Assembly (NCBI RefSeq): GCF_025252405.1 | Contig: NZ_CP104307.1 | Span: 3,968,001 to 4,032,000, forward strand | Direction: 5' to 3' | DNA length: 64,000 nt | From: Flavobacterium sp. TR2 | Lineage (GTDB): Bacteria > Bacteroidota > Bacteroidia > Flavobacteriales > Flavobacteriaceae | Shown: positions 43,123 to 51,969 of the stretch, one piece after another | Position numbering within the stretch: position 1 is the first letter of the stretch | Layout: each line of letters opens with the position of its first letter | Translations under genes and position numbers: made by a program | Notes under the pieces: model-generated | What the model was told of the DNA's origin: nothing | Databases searched by the model: none | The model's input: only the letters and a program-made list of their open reading frames with translations

Positions 43123-46100
43123 ATGTTTACAAACCAAAAAAACAACTCGTTTAAATGGTGTTTACTGGTATCTTTTTTACTGGTAAATATCGTGATGCAC
43201 GCACAAGAACGAAAAGTGACTGGAAAAATAACTTCCAGTGAAGATCTGCTCGGGCTTCCTGGTGCCAATGTCTATATCAAAAATTCTTCTGTTGGCGCTT
43301 CTGCCGATATGGACGGAAATTATACTGTAATTGTAGGAGAGAAAAATGCTGTTTTAGTTTTCAATTTCGTCGGATTTCAAACTGTTGAAGTTCCTGTTGG
43401 AACCAAAAGCGTTATCAATGTAAGTTTAAAACCTGATACAAAAGCGCTTGACGAAGTTATCGTAGTAGGTTACGGAACGCGTAAAAAGAGCGACATTACC
43501 GGTTCTGTATCTTCTGTAACGGCAAAAGAACTGACTGCTTTTCCGCTTTTAAACGCAGAACAGGCTTTGCAGGGCCGCGCAGCTGGGGTTTCGGTAATGA
43601 CGAATAATGGTGGCGAACCTGGAGCTCCTGTAAAAATTAGGGTTCGTGGAGGAACTTCTATTAATGCCAGCGGAGACGCCTTGATCGTTGTTGACGGTTT
43701 TGCAGGTGTTTCTATGCCTGCGCCTCAAGACATTGCTTCTATCGAAGTTTTGAAAGATGCATCGGCAACTGCCATTTATGGATCCAGAGGTTCTAACGGG
43801 GTTATTATGGTAACGACTAAAAAAGGAAAACCTGGAAAACCTGTAATCGAATTTAGCAATTCGACCTCTGTACAATCGGTAAATAACAAATTGCATTTAT
43901 TGAATGCCGATCAGTTTGCTGCATACAGAAAAAGCTTTACAACGCACACGCAGGGTCCAGCAAATACAGACTGGCAAGATGTAATTTATCGCGACGGAAT
44001 GATTTCGAATACGCAATTGTCTTTTTCTGGCGGATCTGAGAATGTAAGATATTATGTTTCTGGAACGTATTTTAACCAAAATGGGGTTGTAATCAATTCA
44101 GGAATTGACAAATACACGATTGTAGGTAATCTTGAAGCTGACTTATCTCCAAAATTCAAAGTAGGTTTGAACACTTTTACGAGCAAACAGAACAAAGAAG
44201 GAATTGTAAGCCAGACAAGCGCAGGAGGAACTGGTGCTGCGGGTGTAATTGCATCGGCTTATCGTTTTATGCCAGACAAAGGTATTTACAATGCTGACGG
44301 AACTTACACTACTACGGCTCCGATTGGCGATGATATTGACAACCCATACGCGACAGCAATGGAGAATATCTTAGAAACTGTTTCTATCGTAAACCGAAAC
44401 AACTTTTTTGCCCAATACCAAATCACAAAAGATTTAGATTTTAAAACTACTTTAGGTTTAACCGATAATAATTCGCAGACAGGAAGATTTATTCCTTCAA
44501 CTTTAATAGCAGGAAAAAATATCAAAGGAGAAGCTTCTGTAAACAATACGAGATTTTCTTCTTTCTTGACAGAGAATTATCTGACTTTCAAACGTGAAAT
44601 TATCGACAAAGGAATATTGACCGTTCTTGGAGGATATTCATACCAGAAAAACAAAAACGAAAATTCGTATGCCGCTTCTAGAGGATTTTTAACCAATACC
44701 AATTCGTATAGAAATTTAGGCGCTGGAACCGTTTTCTTAAAACCTGATTCTGGATTATCTGAAACAGAATTGATTTCTGCTTTCGGAAGGCTGAATTTTG
44801 ATTATGCCGACAAATATTTACTGACATTTACAGCAAGACGAGACGGTTCTTCAAGCTTTAGCAAAAACTACAAATACGGAACTTTCCCTTCTGGGGCGAT
44901 TGGATGGAACATTAGCAAAGAAAACTTCTTAAAAGACAATAAAACGGTTTCTAATCTGAAATTAAGAGCTAGTTATGGAGCAACAGGAAACCCTTCAATT
45001 GGCGCCTACTCTACTCTTTCTAGATTTTCTGAAATCTATTACGTAAGCGGTGACGTGATTACCAATGCGGTTCAGCTGACATCATTAGACAATCCGAATT
45101 TAAAATGGGAAACATCATATCAGCAGGATTACGGAATTGATTTAGGTTTGTTTGATAACCGAATCAGCATTACGGCAGATTATTACAAAACGATTACTAA
45201 AGATTTATTGTTTAACAGACCGCTTCCGGGAATTTCTGGAATTGCTTCTCAGCTTCAAAACGTGGGCGAATTGGAAAATAAAGGATGGGAATTGGGCATT
45301 AATACCAGAAACTTTATTGGCGCAGATTTTACTTGGTCAACAAACTTTAATATTTCTTCGAATAAAAACAAAGTGCTAAAATTAGCAGACAACAAAGACC
45401 TTCTAATCAACTCTGCTCCGGGGCATTTCTTAGCAACTGAATCGCAGATTTTAAGAGTCGGACAGCCTGTAGGTTCTTTCTTTGGGTTTATTTATGATGG
45501 CGTAATTCAGCAGGGAGAAACGGTAGTGCCTGGAAACTTTGAAACGGCTCCGGGAGGAGAAAAATTCAGAGATTACAATGGCGACGGAAAACTAGATTCT
45601 CAGGATAAGACCATCATAGGAAACCCAAATCCAGATTTCATCTTTGGATTCAACAATGATTTCACCTATAAAAATCTTGATTTGAATATCTTCTTCCAAG
45701 GTTCGCAAGGAGGCCAGATTTTAAACTATACTTTGATGGAATTGGCTTCTGGAAACAACAATGCTACAACGGAAGTTCTTGATGCTTGGACACCAACTCA
45801 TACCGATACAAATGTTCCTGCCAACGCGGCGAGAACCAAAAGAATCACGTCAAGATTTGTTTACGATGGAAGTTATATCCGTCTAAAAAACATCTCTATC
45901 GGATATAGTTTAGATGAAAAAATTGTTTCAAAAATGGGCTTAAGCAAAGTTCGTTTTTACATCAGCGCGCAAAACCTTTGGACCATTACAGATTATCCGG
46001 GTACAGATCCTGAAACGAATTACTTAAACGACACCAACTCAAGAAGTAATACCAATTTAGGATTGGATTACGGAGGATATCCAAACGTAAAAACGTTTAC

Positions 46101-46125
46101 AGCAGGATTCAATTTAAAATTTTAA
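43123..46125 (+). CDS. susC: SusC/RagA-type TonB-dependent outer-membrane transporter
   Basis: A 1000-residue outer-membrane porin for oligosaccharides. Signal peptide to about residue 28 (VMHAQ); carboxypeptidase-regulatory-like domain (ITSSEDLLGLPGANVYIKN) to about 105; TonB-box-type DEVIVVGYGTRKKSDITGSV, the classic SusC signature; plug domain with LQGRAAGVSV, IRVRGGTSIN and IYGSRGSNGVI; then a 22-strand barrel ending in the terminal aromatic pattern TFTAGFNLKF. It forms a pedal-bin complex with SusD, encoded next. The cargo is presumably a uronic-acid-containing oligosaccharide. Confidence 0.96.
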   Translation: MFTNQKNNSFKWCLLVSFLLVNIVMHAQERKVTGKITSSEDLLGLPGANVYIKNSSVGASADMDGNYTVIVGEKNAVLVFNFVGFQTVEVPVGTKSVINVSLKPDTKALDEVIVVGYGTRKKSDITGSVSSVTAKELTAFPLLNAEQALQGRAAGVSVMTNNGGEPGAPVKIRVRGGTSINASGDALIVVDGFAGVSMPAPQDIASIEVLKDASATAIYGSRGSNGVIMVTTKKGKPGKPVIEFSNSTSVQSVNNKLHLLNADQFAAYRKSFTTHTQGPANTDWQDVIYRDGMISNTQLSFSGGSENVRYYVSGTYFNQNGVVINSGIDKYTIVGNLEADLSPKFKVGLNTFTSKQNKEGIVSQTSAGGTGAAGVIASAYRFMPDKGIYNADGTYTTTAPIGDDIDNPYATAMENILETVSIVNRNNFFAQYQITKDLDFKTTLGLTDNNSQTGRFIPSTLIAGKNIKGEASVNNTRFSSFLTENYLTFKREIIDKGILTVLGGYSYQKNKNENSYAASRGFLTNTNSYRNLGAGTVFLKPDSGLSETELISAFGRLNFDYADKYLLTFTARRDGSSSFSKNYKYGTFPSGAIGWNISKENFLKDNKTVSNLKLRASYGATGNPSIGAYSTLSRFSEIYYVSGDVITNAVQLTSLDNPNLKWETSYQQDYGIDLGLFDNRISITADYYKTITKDLLFNRPLPGISGIASQLQNVGELENKGWELGINTRNFIGADFTWSTNFNISSNKNKVLKLADNKDLLINSAPGHFLATESQILRVGQPVGSFFGFIYDGVIQQGETVVPGNFETAPGGEKFRDYNGDGKLDSQDKTIIGNPNPDFIFGFNNDFTYKNLDLNIFFQGSQGGQILNYTLMELASGNNNATTEVLDAWTPTHTDTNVPANAARTKRITSRFVYDGSYIRLKNISIGYSLDEKIVSKMGLSKVRFYISAQNLWTITDYPGTDPETNYLNDTNSRSNTNLGLDYGGYPNVKTFTAGFNLKF

Positions 46126-46326
46126 TCTAATAACCTCTTTGGATTTAATGTGCTACAACACATAGGAACATAGGTTTTATGCCTTTAGAAAGAATGCAAA
46201 AAGAAACAAGGTTTCTAACACATAGTTCTCTATGTGTGTTTAAATAAGTGAAGCGCCTTTTTAAAATGTCACCTCTATGTTTCTATGTGTTAAAAACTAC
46301 ATCCAACTAGCTTAAATAAAAATACT
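46126..46326. repeat. CTATGTTTC-family inverted repeat between susC and susD
   Basis: Arms at 46157-46173 (AACACATAGGAACATAG) and 46275-46291 (CTATGTTTCTATGTGTT) pair with one mismatch; an inner pair AACACATAG / CTATGTGTG at 46217-46239 adds a second stem. It lies inside an operon, so it may be transcribed. Confidence 0.8.
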
Positions 46327-47847
46327 ATGAAAAAATATATAGCTTTTCTTTGTTTCGGAACCATGGCTTTATTCAGCTGTTCTGATTTGGAAGAAAAACC
46401 GGTAGGAATTATTCGTCCAGAAAACTTTTTCAATAATACAGACGATTTGCAGGCTGCTGTAAATGGAGCTTTTGCCAACATTGCCCACAACAATTATTGG
46501 GGAAGAGAATTTACAATTGCCCTGATGCTTCGCGATGATATGGCCGATATTGGCGACAGAACCACTCAGGCTGCGCGTATTGACGTAAATGATATGTCTA
46601 TGAACGACACCAACGCGCTTGTAGCCAACTTTTGGCCGCAATCTTATGTTATTATCACGGCGGCAAATCAAGCCATTGAAGGCGCTAAGAAAACACCAGG
46701 CGATCCTGCTAAGGTAAATGCCATTGTCGCTCAAGCGTACTTTGCAAGAGCTTTTGCCTATTATCATTTGGTGCGTCTTTTTGGAGATATTCCGTATGTT
46801 GATTTCGTCGTAAATGATGTGAATCAGGTAAACTCTCTTGGCAAAACAAAAGAAGCTGACGTTTACCCAAAAATCATTGCCGACTTAGAATTTGCCAAAC
46901 AATGGCTGGATGACAAACCAAAAGTGAAAGCCGTTCCGGGAAAAGGCACTGCAGCAGGATATTTAGCTTCTGTTTACTTGACTTTAGGGAATTTTCAGAA
47001 AGCATACGACGAAGCAAAATTTGTTATTACCAACGAAGCAAAATTTGGTTTAGGTCTAGATGCTGATTTTCAAGATTTGTTTAATGCCACAAAAACAGCG
47101 TCACTAAAAGAGCCATTATTCACAATCGACTTTAACAACCTGACATCAGGAAATTACGGTCAAGATTACACCGCATTTTTTACAGGATCGTTAAAAGATG
47201 ACAGTTACAGTTATGGACAAGGATTCTCTGTAGCGGTTCCCTCTTTAAAAGTATTCAACACTTGGGATCAGAGAGATTACAGAAGAGCGGTAAGTTTTGA
47301 TACGATCATCAGAAAGAAAACAGGTCCGGGCGGATCGCTTCAAGTTTATCCTTCGAGCGATAACGAGAAAGCTCCACGTCCGCATATTGCCAAATATTTC
47401 CGTTTTCCGGGAAAAGCGGGTGCAAACGGGAGAACTTCTCAGCACAATTACATCACAATGCGTTTTGCTGAAGTTTTATTGACTGCTGCTGAAGCCTTAA
47501 ACGAAATTAATCCCGGAACAACAGAAGCTGATGGTTATGTAAATCGCGTGCGCGCAAGAGCGAGAAATAAAGCTGGCAAACTGGTTTCGTTTCCTGCTAA
47601 CGTAACACCGGGATTATCTCAAGCCGATTTCAGAAAAATGGTTATCGACGAAAGAAGATTAGAATTGGCGTTTGAGTATGTGAGATGGTACGACATTAAA
47701 AGACTTAAAATCGGACCAGAAGTATTTGGACCAAACGGTTTAGAACCGCACGCTAATTTTGACCCTAACAGAGATTATTTATGGCCATTGCCGGGAACAG
47801 AATTGGCAATTAATCCGAATTTAAAACCAAACAATCCCGGTTATTAA
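46327..47847 (+). CDS. susD: RagB/SusD-family surface glycan-binding lipoprotein
   Basis: A 506-residue lipoprotein (lipobox ALFSCS, Cys18) on the cell surface. SusD landmarks: KPVGIIRPENFFNNTDDLQAAVNGAF, the TPR-like helices (AQAYFARAFAYYHLVRLFGDIPYVD; VPGKGTAAGYLASVYLTLG), HNYITMRFAEVLLTAAEALNEI, and VIDERRLELAFEYVRWYDIKR followed by a C-terminal LWPLPGTELAINPNL. It caps the SusC barrel and helps capture glycan. No SusE/SusF-like binding protein gene follows, which is unusual but not rare. Confidence 0.95.
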   Translation: MKKYIAFLCFGTMALFSCSDLEEKPVGIIRPENFFNNTDDLQAAVNGAFANIAHNNYWGREFTIALMLRDDMADIGDRTTQAARIDVNDMSMNDTNALVANFWPQSYVIITAANQAIEGAKKTPGDPAKVNAIVAQAYFARAFAYYHLVRLFGDIPYVDFVVNDVNQVNSLGKTKEADVYPKIIADLEFAKQWLDDKPKVKAVPGKGTAAGYLASVYLTLGNFQKAYDEAKFVITNEAKFGLGLDADFQDLFNATKTASLKEPLFTIDFNNLTSGNYGQDYTAFFTGSLKDDSYSYGQGFSVAVPSLKVFNTWDQRDYRRAVSFDTIIRKKTGPGGSLQVYPSSDNEKAPRPHIAKYFRFPGKAGANGRTSQHNYITMRFAEVLLTAAEALNEINPGTTEADGYVNRVRARARNKAGKLVSFPANVTPGLSQADFRKMVIDERRLELAFEYVRWYDIKRLKIGPEVFGPNGLEPHANFDPNRDYLWPLPGTELAINPNLKPNNPGY

Positions 47848-48146
47848 ATTTAACTCTTATTGAACGCAGATGAAACAGATTTGCTATCGCAAGACACGAA
47901 TGAAATAGATTTTTTAATCCCATAGTGTGCATTTAGTTTCACGCAGATTTTACAGATTGAGCAGATTTAATTCAAAAAAATTCATTTTAATCTACGAAGT
48001 TTTTAAAAATCTGCGTGAAATAAAAAATCAGCAAAATCTGCATGATCTGCGTGATATAAAAAAATCTGTGTAAATCAGCTTTTTCGCGATAGCGAATCCA
48101 TACAATCCGCTTCTAAAAATCACGATTACAAAATATTTATTTTAAT
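47848..48146. repeat. ATCTGCGTGAAA repeat spacer between susD and GH88
   Basis: Positions 47937-47951 (TTTCACGCAGATTTT) and 48006-48020 form a perfect 15-bp inverted repeat, and further TCTGC(G/A)TGA words follow at 48036-48056. A GCTATCGC / GCGATAGC pair at 47883-47890 and 48086-48093 encloses it. A relative occurs at 59098-59205. Confidence 0.8.
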
Positions 48147-49337
48147 ATGAAGAATGTCAGTTTCATTTCTTTAATTCTTGGGTTTGCATCGCTTGCAACA
48201 GCGTGCAAATCCGGAATTAATCCTCAGACAAAAGCGACCTCGGCGGTGACAGAAAAACTGGAAACGCGTTACAAAATGCTGCTCGATTATCCCGTAGATT
48301 CTATGTCGATGCCTAGAAGCATGAATACCAAAACCCTTGAAATTCGCAAAGTGCCTTCGAGAGATTGGACAAGCGGTTTTTTTGCTGGAAATCTTTGGCA
48401 ATTATATCGATTGACAGGCGATTCAAAATATAAGGAACAAGCTCAAAAATGGACTCCTTTCAGCAAAAAAGAAAGTGTCAACAGCAATTCGCATGATGTA
48501 GGTTTTAAAGTGTTTTGCAGTTTTGGAGAAGCGCTGAAAGTGCAAAACAAGAAAGAATACGAAGCCGTAATTGTAAAAGGCGCCGAAACTTTGTGTAAAA
48601 GGTTTAGCCCAAAAGTGGGGGCTATCCGTTCGTGGGATTTCAACACAGCAATTTGGGACTATCCAGTAATCATTGATAATATGATGAATTTGGAACTGCT
48701 TTTTGAAGCATCCAAAATATCTGGAAATCCAAAATATCGTGACGTTGCCATCCAACACGCCAATACAACTTTAAAAAATCAGTTCAGAGCAGACAATTCC
48801 TGCTATCATGTTATCGATTATAACCCGACAACTGGCGAAGTCAGAAAGAAAACAACTCTTCAAGGATACAATGACGACTCGGTTTGGGCACGCGGTCAGG
48901 CTTGGGCAGTTTACGGATTCACTATGTCGTATCGCTATACAAAAGATCCAGCCTACTTAAAACAAGCTGAAGGAACAGCAAAGTTTTTTATGACAAATAA
49001 AAACCTGCCAGAAGACGGAATTCCGTATTGGGATTTTAAAGATCCAAGCATTCCAAATTCGGCTAGAGATGTTTCTGCTGCTATGGTGATCGCCTCTGCT
49101 TTATACGAATTGCACGGTTATACAAAAAATGATAGTTATTTGGCTTTCGCCGATAAACTGATGGCTTCAGTGCAAACAGACAAATATATTTTAGATGCCA
49201 AAATCAAAGCGCCCTTCTTATTTGATCACAGCACTGGAAACTGGCCAAAACACGACGAAATTGACGAACCAATAATTTACGCCGATTATTATTTTTTGGA
49301 AGCCCTTTTAAGAAAAAGTGGCAAAGGTACAAAGTAA
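48147..49337 (+). CDS. GH88 unsaturated glucuronyl hydrolase
   Basis: A 396-residue lipoprotein-like enzyme (signal with ATACKS, Cys20) that removes 4-deoxy-hex-4-enuronic acid from the non-reducing end of lyase products. The two catalytic Asp residues are seen as SHDVGF (Asp117) and VIIDNMMNLE (Asp177); their spacing of 60 matches the Bacillus enzyme (Asp88/Asp149). RGQAWAVYGF, and DFKDPSIPNSARDVSAAMVIASALYEL further support the alpha6/alpha6 barrel. The last residues (KSGKGTK) are encoded by an AAAGTGGCAAAGGTACAAAG repeat that continues into the spacer. Its presence implies that a lyase acts upstream in the pathway; the beta-helix protein at 36853 is the candidate. Confidence 0.95.
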   Translation: MKNVSFISLILGFASLATACKSGINPQTKATSAVTEKLETRYKMLLDYPVDSMSMPRSMNTKTLEIRKVPSRDWTSGFFAGNLWQLYRLTGDSKYKEQAQKWTPFSKKESVNSNSHDVGFKVFCSFGEALKVQNKKEYEAVIVKGAETLCKRFSPKVGAIRSWDFNTAIWDYPVIIDNMMNLELLFEASKISGNPKYRDVAIQHANTTLKNQFRADNSCYHVIDYNPTTGEVRKKTTLQGYNDDSVWARGQAWAVYGFTMSYRYTKDPAYLKQAEGTAKFFMTNKNLPEDGIPYWDFKDPSIPNSARDVSAAMVIASALYELHGYTKNDSYLAFADKLMASVQTDKYILDAKIKAPFLFDHSTGNWPKHDEIDEPIIYADYYFLEALLRKSGKGTK

Positions 49338-49425
49338 CAAAGTGGCAAAGGTTTTCTGTCTTTTTATCTCTAAACCTTACAATCTTTGAGCCTTTGAGCC
49401 TCTGAACCTCTGAACCTAAACAAAC

Positions 49426-51837
49426 ATGAAGAATTATAAACACAATACATTTTCAATTTTTGCACTTTTTGTTTTGTTTCCAATTTGTCTGAGCAGTTTT
49501 GCTCAGACAAAGAGAAACATTAATGACAATTGGCTTTATTTAGAAAATCATACCGCAAACCTCAGCGAAGCCCAAAAAGCTTCAAACTGGATCTCTCTAA
49601 ACTTACCTCACACTTGGAACGCCGAAGATGCAACCGATTTAAATCCGGGATACAGACGCGATGCAAGCTGGTACCATAAAAAATTAAACATTCCGCAAAT
49701 CGATAAAAACAGCGTCTATACTTTATACTTTGAAGGATCAAACGTAACCACTAAAGTTTATGTAAACGGAAAAGAAGCCGGATCGCATATTGGCGGTTAC
49801 ATCGGTTTTTCTATCGATATTACGAACTTAATTAAGGAAGGAAACAACGACATTTTTGTTCGTGTGGATAATAGCTATGATATTGAAATTATTCCTTCCC
49901 AAAAAAGCGATTTCTTTATTTATGGCGGAATCACGCGAGATGTCTGGCTGGTTTCGAAATACAAGAACCATATCGAAAACCTAAAAATTACAACCCCAGA
50001 GGTTTCGGCAAAAAAAGCTTCAGTGCAGATTGTTTCTTCAATTGCAAATCCTAACAATTCAAAAGATTTATCCTTAACTGTAACGCTTAAAAATCCGAAA
50101 GGGAAAAAAGTAGCGAGCAAAACCGTTTTGGTTACAGATAAAACTTCAACCATTACTTTTGAAAATATCAAAAACCCTGAACTTTGGGATACAGAAAAAC
50201 CAAATTTATACAGACTTTCCGCTTCTTTATCTGAAAAAAATCAAATTAAAGACAGCGTTTCAGAAAAAGTAGGTTTTAGATGGTTTGAGTTTAAAGATCA
50301 TGGGCCATTTTATCTGAATGGAAAACGACTGTTGATTCGCGGAACTCATCGTCATGAAGAGCAAGCTGGCGTTGGCGCTGCCATGAGTAACGAACAGCAT
50401 TGGGCAGATATGAAATCGATCAAAGAAATGGGTGCCAATTTTGTTCGTTTAGCACATTATCCGCAAGATCCAGAAGTTTATAAAGCTTGCGACGAATTGG
50501 GGCTTTTGGTTTGGGATGAATTGCCGTGGTGTCGCGGCGGAATTGGCAATGACGTTTGGAAAACGAATACCAAAAATATGCTGGCAGAAATCATCAATCA
50601 AAATTACAATCATCCGAGCATTATTATCTGGTCTTTAGGAAACGAAATCAACTGGCTTCCTGATTTTCCTGATGGCGATAACGATAAAAAAACGAATAAT
50701 TTTTTAACGGAATTAAACGACATCGCTCATAAACTGGATCCAACCCGCAAAACGGCTATCAGAAAATATTACGAAGGTTCGCATATTGTAGACGTGTTCT
50801 CGCCTTCAATCTGGTCAGGATGGTATTCTGGAAGCTATAAAAGCTATCAAAAAGCGATTGATGTTTACAAGAAAGAATACAAACATTTTATTCATGCCGA
50901 ATATGGCGGAGACAGTCACGTAGGGCGCCATAGCGAAAACCCAATTACAGGTGAAAATGTAATAAAAGCTGAAGGCTGGGAAGAAGCCATAGTACAGACT
51001 AAAATTGCTAACATTGCACAAATTGGCGATTGGAGCGAAAATTATATCGTTGATTTATTTGACTGGCATTTGCACATATCCGAGAATGACCCAACGTTTG
51101 TGGGTAATATACAATGGGCATTTAAGGATTTTGCAACGCCTTTGCGACCAGAAGACGATATTCCGTACATGAACCAAAAAGGATTGACAGATCGAAACGG
51201 AATTCCGAAAGATGCCTATTATGTTTTTAAAAGTTACTGGGCGACAGCACCTTTCGCTTATATCGAATCGCATACTTGGACAGAGCGCCAGGGGCCAGAA
51301 AATACGCCGAGAACGATTAGCGTTTTCAGCAACTGCGAGAAAGTGGCTTTCTTTCATAATGGAAAATCGTTGGGAGAAAAGCAGCGAAATCTTGCTCTTT
51401 ACCCTGCGAATGGCCTAACTTGGGATGTCAATTTTACGAAAGGGGAAAATTTGTTGGTTGCCGTTGGAAAAACAAAAGAAGGAAAAACGGTTTCAGATAC
51501 GCTGAAAGTGAACTATCGTTTCAACAAAAATGACACGGCGGTTTCATTGCAATTGTCATCAGAAAAACTAAAAAACGGAAACTATCTCGTGACTGCTATT
51601 GCAATTGACAACAATAATTTACGCTGTCTGGATTATGAAGCGAGTGTTTATTTTCAATGTTTAAAGGGAGGAAAAACACTAAAAAATCAAGGAACACCAA
51701 CCGGAAGCGAATCCATCAGAATGGCAAACGGAAAAGCTGCTATCGAAGTGATTCCTGACGGTTCTGGCAATCCGATTGAAATGACCGCTTTGAATCAAAG
51801 TTTTAAAGGAGAATATTTGAGAATTCCTGTTGAGTGA
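49426..51837 (+). CDS. GH2 glycosidase, probable beta-glucuronidase
   Basis: An 803-residue secreted enzyme (signal peptide about 1-26). Domain order: sugar-binding jelly roll (DNWLYLENHTANL to about 190), immunoglobulin-like domain (to 290), TIM barrel (about 295-600), and C-terminal beta-rich domains. The acid/base Glu407 is in SLGNEINW and the nucleophile Glu492 in HAEYGGDS. The loop MNQKGLTDRNGIPKDAYYVF contains the NxK motif (Asn583, Lys585), which in beta-glucuronidases grips the uronate carboxylate, so glucuronidase activity is favoured over galactosidase. It is preceded by a small repeat and followed by a second GH2 gene. Confidence 0.92.
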   Translation: MKNYKHNTFSIFALFVLFPICLSSFAQTKRNINDNWLYLENHTANLSEAQKASNWISLNLPHTWNAEDATDLNPGYRRDASWYHKKLNIPQIDKNSVYTLYFEGSNVTTKVYVNGKEAGSHIGGYIGFSIDITNLIKEGNNDIFVRVDNSYDIEIIPSQKSDFFIYGGITRDVWLVSKYKNHIENLKITTPEVSAKKASVQIVSSIANPNNSKDLSLTVTLKNPKGKKVASKTVLVTDKTSTITFENIKNPELWDTEKPNLYRLSASLSEKNQIKDSVSEKVGFRWFEFKDHGPFYLNGKRLLIRGTHRHEEQAGVGAAMSNEQHWADMKSIKEMGANFVRLAHYPQDPEVYKACDELGLLVWDELPWCRGGIGNDVWKTNTKNMLAEIINQNYNHPSIIIWSLGNEINWLPDFPDGDNDKKTNNFLTELNDIAHKLDPTRKTAIRKYYEGSHIVDVFSPSIWSGWYSGSYKSYQKAIDVYKKEYKHFIHAEYGGDSHVGRHSENPITGENVIKAEGWEEAIVQTKIANIAQIGDWSENYIVDLFDWHLHISENDPTFVGNIQWAFKDFATPLRPEDDIPYMNQKGLTDRNGIPKDAYYVFKSYWATAPFAYIESHTWTERQGPENTPRTISVFSNCEKVAFFHNGKSLGEKQRNLALYPANGLTWDVNFTKGENLLVAVGKTKEGKTVSDTLKVNYRFNKNDTAVSLQLSSEKLKNGNYLVTAIAIDNNNLRCLDYEASVYFQCLKGGKTLKNQGTPTGSESIRMANGKAAIEVIPDGSGNPIEMTALNQSFKGEYLRIPVE

Positions 51838-51969
51838 AAGATTCTTTTATGACGCGAAGGCGCAAAGACGCAAAGTCTTTTTTTTCGCAGATTTATTTGT
51901 ATGAAAAAAACTTCGTGCCTTAGCGCCTTCGTGGCAAAACACAAATACAAAAACAAATTAATACCAAAA

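Noticed and set aside
51901..51969. An earlier in-frame ATG for the second GH2 gene
   Set aside because: The 23 codons are a TTCGTGCCTTAGCGCC dispersed repeat found elsewhere in spacers and would place the signal peptide internally.
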